This document shows positions 33,803 through 36,881 of a stretch of DNA of 36,881 bases, piece by piece. The stretch lies in assembly GCA_023245895.1 (NCBI GenBank), contig JAHFJJ010000014.1, positions 1-36,881 of the forward strand, written 5' to 3'. The notes below the pieces were generated by a model. That model had not been told where the DNA came from. It ran no database searches and was given only the letters and a program-made list of their open reading frames with translations. The position numbers and the translations under genes were made by a program. How positions within the stretch are numbered: position 1 is the stretch's first letter; every line of letters begins with the position of its first letter. This stretch comes from Candidatus Doudnabacteria bacterium (lineage in GTDB: Bacteria > Patescibacteriota > Doudnabacteria > UBA920).

Positions 33803-34915
33803 TTAAACCTGAATGGCTGAACAATAAGCCTGGTCCTGTTCATCTTTAAATGACCGGCAAAAAGCCTTGACATCGACAGCCTTTCCGCTGGATACAAAAG
33901 CCCTGGCCTCGCCGAAAAAACCCTGCATGTAAGCGTGCCGGCTGGCGGCAGGCAAAGTAAAAATTATTTGGGGTATTTTTACGGCCTGATTTTCTGTTAA
34001 AGTATGCTGGCTGTCTACCGCCCCGAGGATTTGTACGCAGCCTTCCTGTAAACTAACGGGATAAGCGCTGTTCAGGCATTTTTTAAAGGAAGCGTCGGGC
34101 GTGCCTGAAGAGTCATAGATTATCCTGCTTAACTGCAGGGAGCAGCCCTTCTGGTATTTGGCTTCCAGCGAAACGCACAAATCCAGGGGGTTATTTTCAG
34201 CCAGCTTTATTGGCGGGCCGTTCGGGAAAGCCAAACCGGTATCGCCGTCCACCCCCTGAACCAAAAAGGCCGTTTCGCTGAATACCCCTTTATAGCATTC
34301 GGTTAAATTATTTACCGGCCCCGGCAATAAACGGTCGCAGTCTTTGAGCGAATTGTTTATTTGCAAAGAGCGATGCATGGTGGCGTGCCCCATGCCGTGG
34401 TAGCAGTCAGCTCCTGGCGTGCGTTTTTGCACCTCGGCGCAAAATTCTTTAAGTTCGGTAATATAATCCAGATTTTTTATGGTAATCTCCGCCTCCACGC
34501 CGTGCTGGAACGCTCCGCCGCAGAGCTGTGAGTCTACTGAAGCCAGCTGGGAAAGTTTGTACTTGCCCGAGGAGTAGGCATTATGGCCAAGCAGGTGCAT
34601 AAGAGTGTGGCACTGGTTAATGTTAAACTCATTGTTTAAAAACCCCTGGTGTATGAGAACGATAGAATTATCCAGGCCATAGTCCAAAAAAACCTGCTTG
34701 GCATTGTAGTCCAAAGTTAAAAAAATGCCCTTGCCTTTAGCTTCATTTTTTATCTTTTGCAGCTCTGTAGCGGCATCAAAAACTTTGGCAGTCTTAGCGG
34801 ACAGTTGAGCCGGTAAGCGTGAAGGGAGCCTGCCAACGGCAATAAGATAAACCGCCCCGACGAAGCCCAGGATGGACAAAACCCGGATTAAATATTGGCG
34901 CGGTTTATTTTTCAT
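33803..34915 (-). CDS. Exported Cys/His-rich (CxHGxGH) domain protein C, no cupredoxin
   Basis: N-terminal TM; QCHTLMHLLGHNAY, LCGGAFQHGVE, DCYHGMGHATM, ECYKGVFSE. Confidence 0.75.
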   Translation of the reverse strand: MKNKPRQYLIRVLSILGFVGAVYLIAVGRLPSRLPAQLSAKTAKVFDAATELQKIKNEAKGKGIFLTLDYNAKQVFLDYGLDNSIVLIHQGFLNNEFNINQCHTLMHLLGHNAYSSGKYKLSQLASVDSQLCGGAFQHGVEAEITIKNLDYITELKEFCAEVQKRTPGADCYHGMGHATMHRSLQINNSLKDCDRLLPGPVNNLTECYKGVFSETAFLVQGVDGDTGLAFPNGPPIKLAENNPLDLCVSLEAKYQKGCSLQLSRIIYDSSGTPDASFKKCLNSAYPVSLQEGCVQILGAVDSQHTLTENQAVKIPQIIFTLPAASRHAYMQGFFGEARAFVSSGKAVDVKAFCRSFKDEQDQAYCSAIQV

Positions 34916-34927
34916 TTAAAAATTTTT

Positions 34928-36400
34928 TTATGCGCGGCATAAAGCTTTATATTTTTCCGGCAGGCTGTCGCAGGCTTCGGTAGCCTTTTTGACCGTCTGG
35001 CCGACAATCATTGAATAACAAGCTTGCTCCTCCTGGGCAGTAAGCAGCGGGTCTTTGCAAAAATTCAGGCCTTTTATATACTCCTGCTCGGGCTGCCCGT
35101 GGGCTAAAAAGCCGACCAAAACCCCGTTGAAACAAAATGTACGGAGATACTCGGGCAGGGACCGGCAATCCAGAAGGTTTTTTTTCTGGCTGGCTTTGGC
35201 AATGTCGTCCTGCATAAAATCAGCGGCCATTTTTGATATGGAATCTATTTTTATTTCGCGGCTAATATCCTCTTTCAGCAGCCAACCCGCGGCTTTCTTA
35301 AAGTCATGCCCGGAAAATTCCGAGGTTAAACCGGTAAATTCAAAGTAGCAGGAAATTTTGTATTTTTGTTCCTGTTTCCTGCATTCCGCGTAAACATCTT
35401 TGGGATCTACGGACAGTTTGTAATCCTTATGGTAGGCGTTTTGCTGCATGGCGTTAAACGCGCCATCATAGCAATTGCGCAGGTCCTGGGGCGAGTCCAG
35501 CGCGGCCTCGCAGGTCTTAAACCCTGGACTAATCATGGCTCCAAAATCCCCCCACAGGGCCGGATTGTCAATGTTAACCGAACCATGTCCAATGCCGTGC
35601 ACGCAGCTGGAATAAGTGCCGCCGGCTAAGCTGCCCAGCTGTTTGGTAGCGTATTCGCAAAAAGCCTTGGTTTGTTTTATGTCGCCGGAAGTTTGCAGGA
35701 GCCTTTCTATAAAACCGTGGAAAAAACCGTAGCCGCAATAGGAAGTTTCCTTCCTCAAAATAATTTCTTTTTGGTCTTTAAATTTTTCAAACGCGGCCTT
35801 GCCTAAAATATGCGCCCAGCCATGGCAGGCTTTGGGAATTTCCGGGTCGGTCTTGTACAATTCGACAAAAAGCTCAAAAGCGGCATCCAAACCGTCTTCC
35901 TTAACGGCTCTTTGCAGCTGCTCGTCCCAACATTGCTGTTTTTTATTCTTGTCTATATTAGCGCAATTGCCTACCGCGGCTTTAACTTTTTTTTCTGTAC
36001 CAAAAGCGCCGTTTGCAGCCACCACAATACTGCCCGTGTTGGTGGGCGAAAGGTGGTCATGGAAATACCATGTGCCGGGTTTGTTAAAAACAAAGCTCCA
36101 GGAATCTCCAGGTTTGATTTCGCGCTTAGGGTCAAACTCCGGATAAATAGCATGGGTAGGATGTAAATTAGAAGCCGGCCAAAAGGCTTTGCCCGCGGTC
36201 GTGGTAAAAATAACCGTATCGCCTTGATGGATCGCGATTTCGTCCGGAACAAATCCTTGCTTGGTAAGATTTATAGTATGGGTCGCGCCAAGAGCCACAG
36301 AAACCTGGTTTGACGGCATCGCCTGCTTGCGGTAAAGCAAAAAGCCCACCAGCGCAAGGCCGCATACAATAATCAAAAATTGATTGCGCTTAAGATTCAT
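34928..36400 (-). CDS. Exported cupredoxin-like + Cys/His-rich (CxHGxGH) domain protein A
   Basis: NLTKQGFVPDEIAIHQGDTVIF...NLHPTHAIYPEFDP...FHDHL; ACHGWAHILG, SYCGYGFFHGF, CVHGIGHGSV. Confidence 0.8.
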   Translation of the reverse strand: MNLKRNQFLIIVCGLALVGFLLYRKQAMPSNQVSVALGATHTINLTKQGFVPDEIAIHQGDTVIFTTTAGKAFWPASNLHPTHAIYPEFDPKREIKPGDSWSFVFNKPGTWYFHDHLSPTNTGSIVVAANGAFGTEKKVKAAVGNCANIDKNKKQQCWDEQLQRAVKEDGLDAAFELFVELYKTDPEIPKACHGWAHILGKAAFEKFKDQKEIILRKETSYCGYGFFHGFIERLLQTSGDIKQTKAFCEYATKQLGSLAGGTYSSCVHGIGHGSVNIDNPALWGDFGAMISPGFKTCEAALDSPQDLRNCYDGAFNAMQQNAYHKDYKLSVDPKDVYAECRKQEQKYKISCYFEFTGLTSEFSGHDFKKAAGWLLKEDISREIKIDSISKMAADFMQDDIAKASQKKNLLDCRSLPEYLRTFCFNGVLVGFLAHGQPEQEYIKGLNFCKDPLLTAQEEQACYSMIVGQTVKKATEACDSLPEKYKALCRA

Positions 36401-36881
36401 TATTTTGAACTATTGGCCAGACACCTGTTTTTCCAGCCGCCCGGCAGGCTGTTGCATAACTGGTAAAACTGCTCAGACCCCGGTTTAAAATTAAATGTGG
36501 AATAAAATACCAGCTCATTAAAGCACTGGTCCTGGTCATCGCTCCGGCCGGCAGATTTGCAAACTGCGGCTGACTTTTCTATATTAGCATAGTCGGTTTC
36601 AATTAGCCTAGAAGCGGTATTGGCAAAACAGCGGCCGCTCACGCCCGCGGGCAGTTGGGAGCAGTAATCTTTCATAAAATTGGTGTCAAACTGAACCTGG
36701 GCTGTCACCACATAAAATAAATCCGTGTAGCAGGAACTCTGGTCGCTGGCAGATTTAAAATGGCGGCAAAACCCGACTACGCCTGTGGGAGTCATAATTT
36801 CCGCGCGGTATAAAGGCCAGCCTTCGCTCCAGCAGGAAAGCGCCTCTTGGCCGGAAAATCTTGAACAATACGAGATGAGTT
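36400..36881 (-). CDS. Partial Cys-rich protein D, C-terminal part (gene continues past window edge)
   Basis: Frame stays open to 36881 (LISYCSRFSGQEALSCWSEGWPLYRAEIMTPTGVVGFCRHF...); spaced Cys pattern; stop overlaps the start of protein A (TAATG). Confidence 0.7.
   Translation of the reverse strand, partial: LISYCSRFSGQEALSCWSEGWPLYRAEIMTPTGVVGFCRHFKSASDQSSCYTDLFYVVTAQVQFDTNFMKDYCSQLPAGVSGRCFANTASRLIETDYANIEKSAAVCKSAGRSDDQDQCFNELVFYSTFNFKPGSEQFYQLCNSLPGGWKNRCLANSSK

Overview
The window is compact and almost entirely coded on the minus strand. The look (small genome style, many tiny orphan ORFs, abundant dispersed palindromes, a CPR-like cupredoxin domain) suggests a Patescibacteria/CPR-type bacterium; that is inference. 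Housekeeping genes recognised: purH, maf, parB, uppP, glyA, a Sua5/YrdC-type tsaC, leuS, tatD, metG, nfo, an M16 peptidase, an M24 peptidase, a glycyl-tRNA synthetase, tgt, pnp, a CheY-like receiver, and tRNA-Pro(GGG) and tRNA-Leu(CAA). Four observations stand out. (1) LeuRS carries an in-frame ~180-aa serine alpha/beta-hydrolase (RBBP9/YdeN-like, GHSLG motif) inserted at the entrance of the CP1 editing domain. (2) The right end (30.7-36.9 kb) is a tightly overlapping operon. It encodes a paralogous family of exported Cys/His-rich proteins (CHxxxHxLG, CGxGFxHG, CxHGxGH motifs), two of them fused to Cys-less cupredoxin-like domains, plus a TPR protein and a membrane-anchored protein with a possible His-brace. 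This is the best candidate for an undescribed system. (3) Several dispersed palindromic element families are inserted in-frame into essential genes; one is always translated as '..DKSA(N/R)YT..', analogous to Rickettsia palindromic elements. (4) A DUF559 endonuclease gene is bounded by inverted copies of a repeat that also occurs solo inside purH, suggesting a nuclease-driven mobile cassette. All assignments come from reading the sequence; no searches were run.
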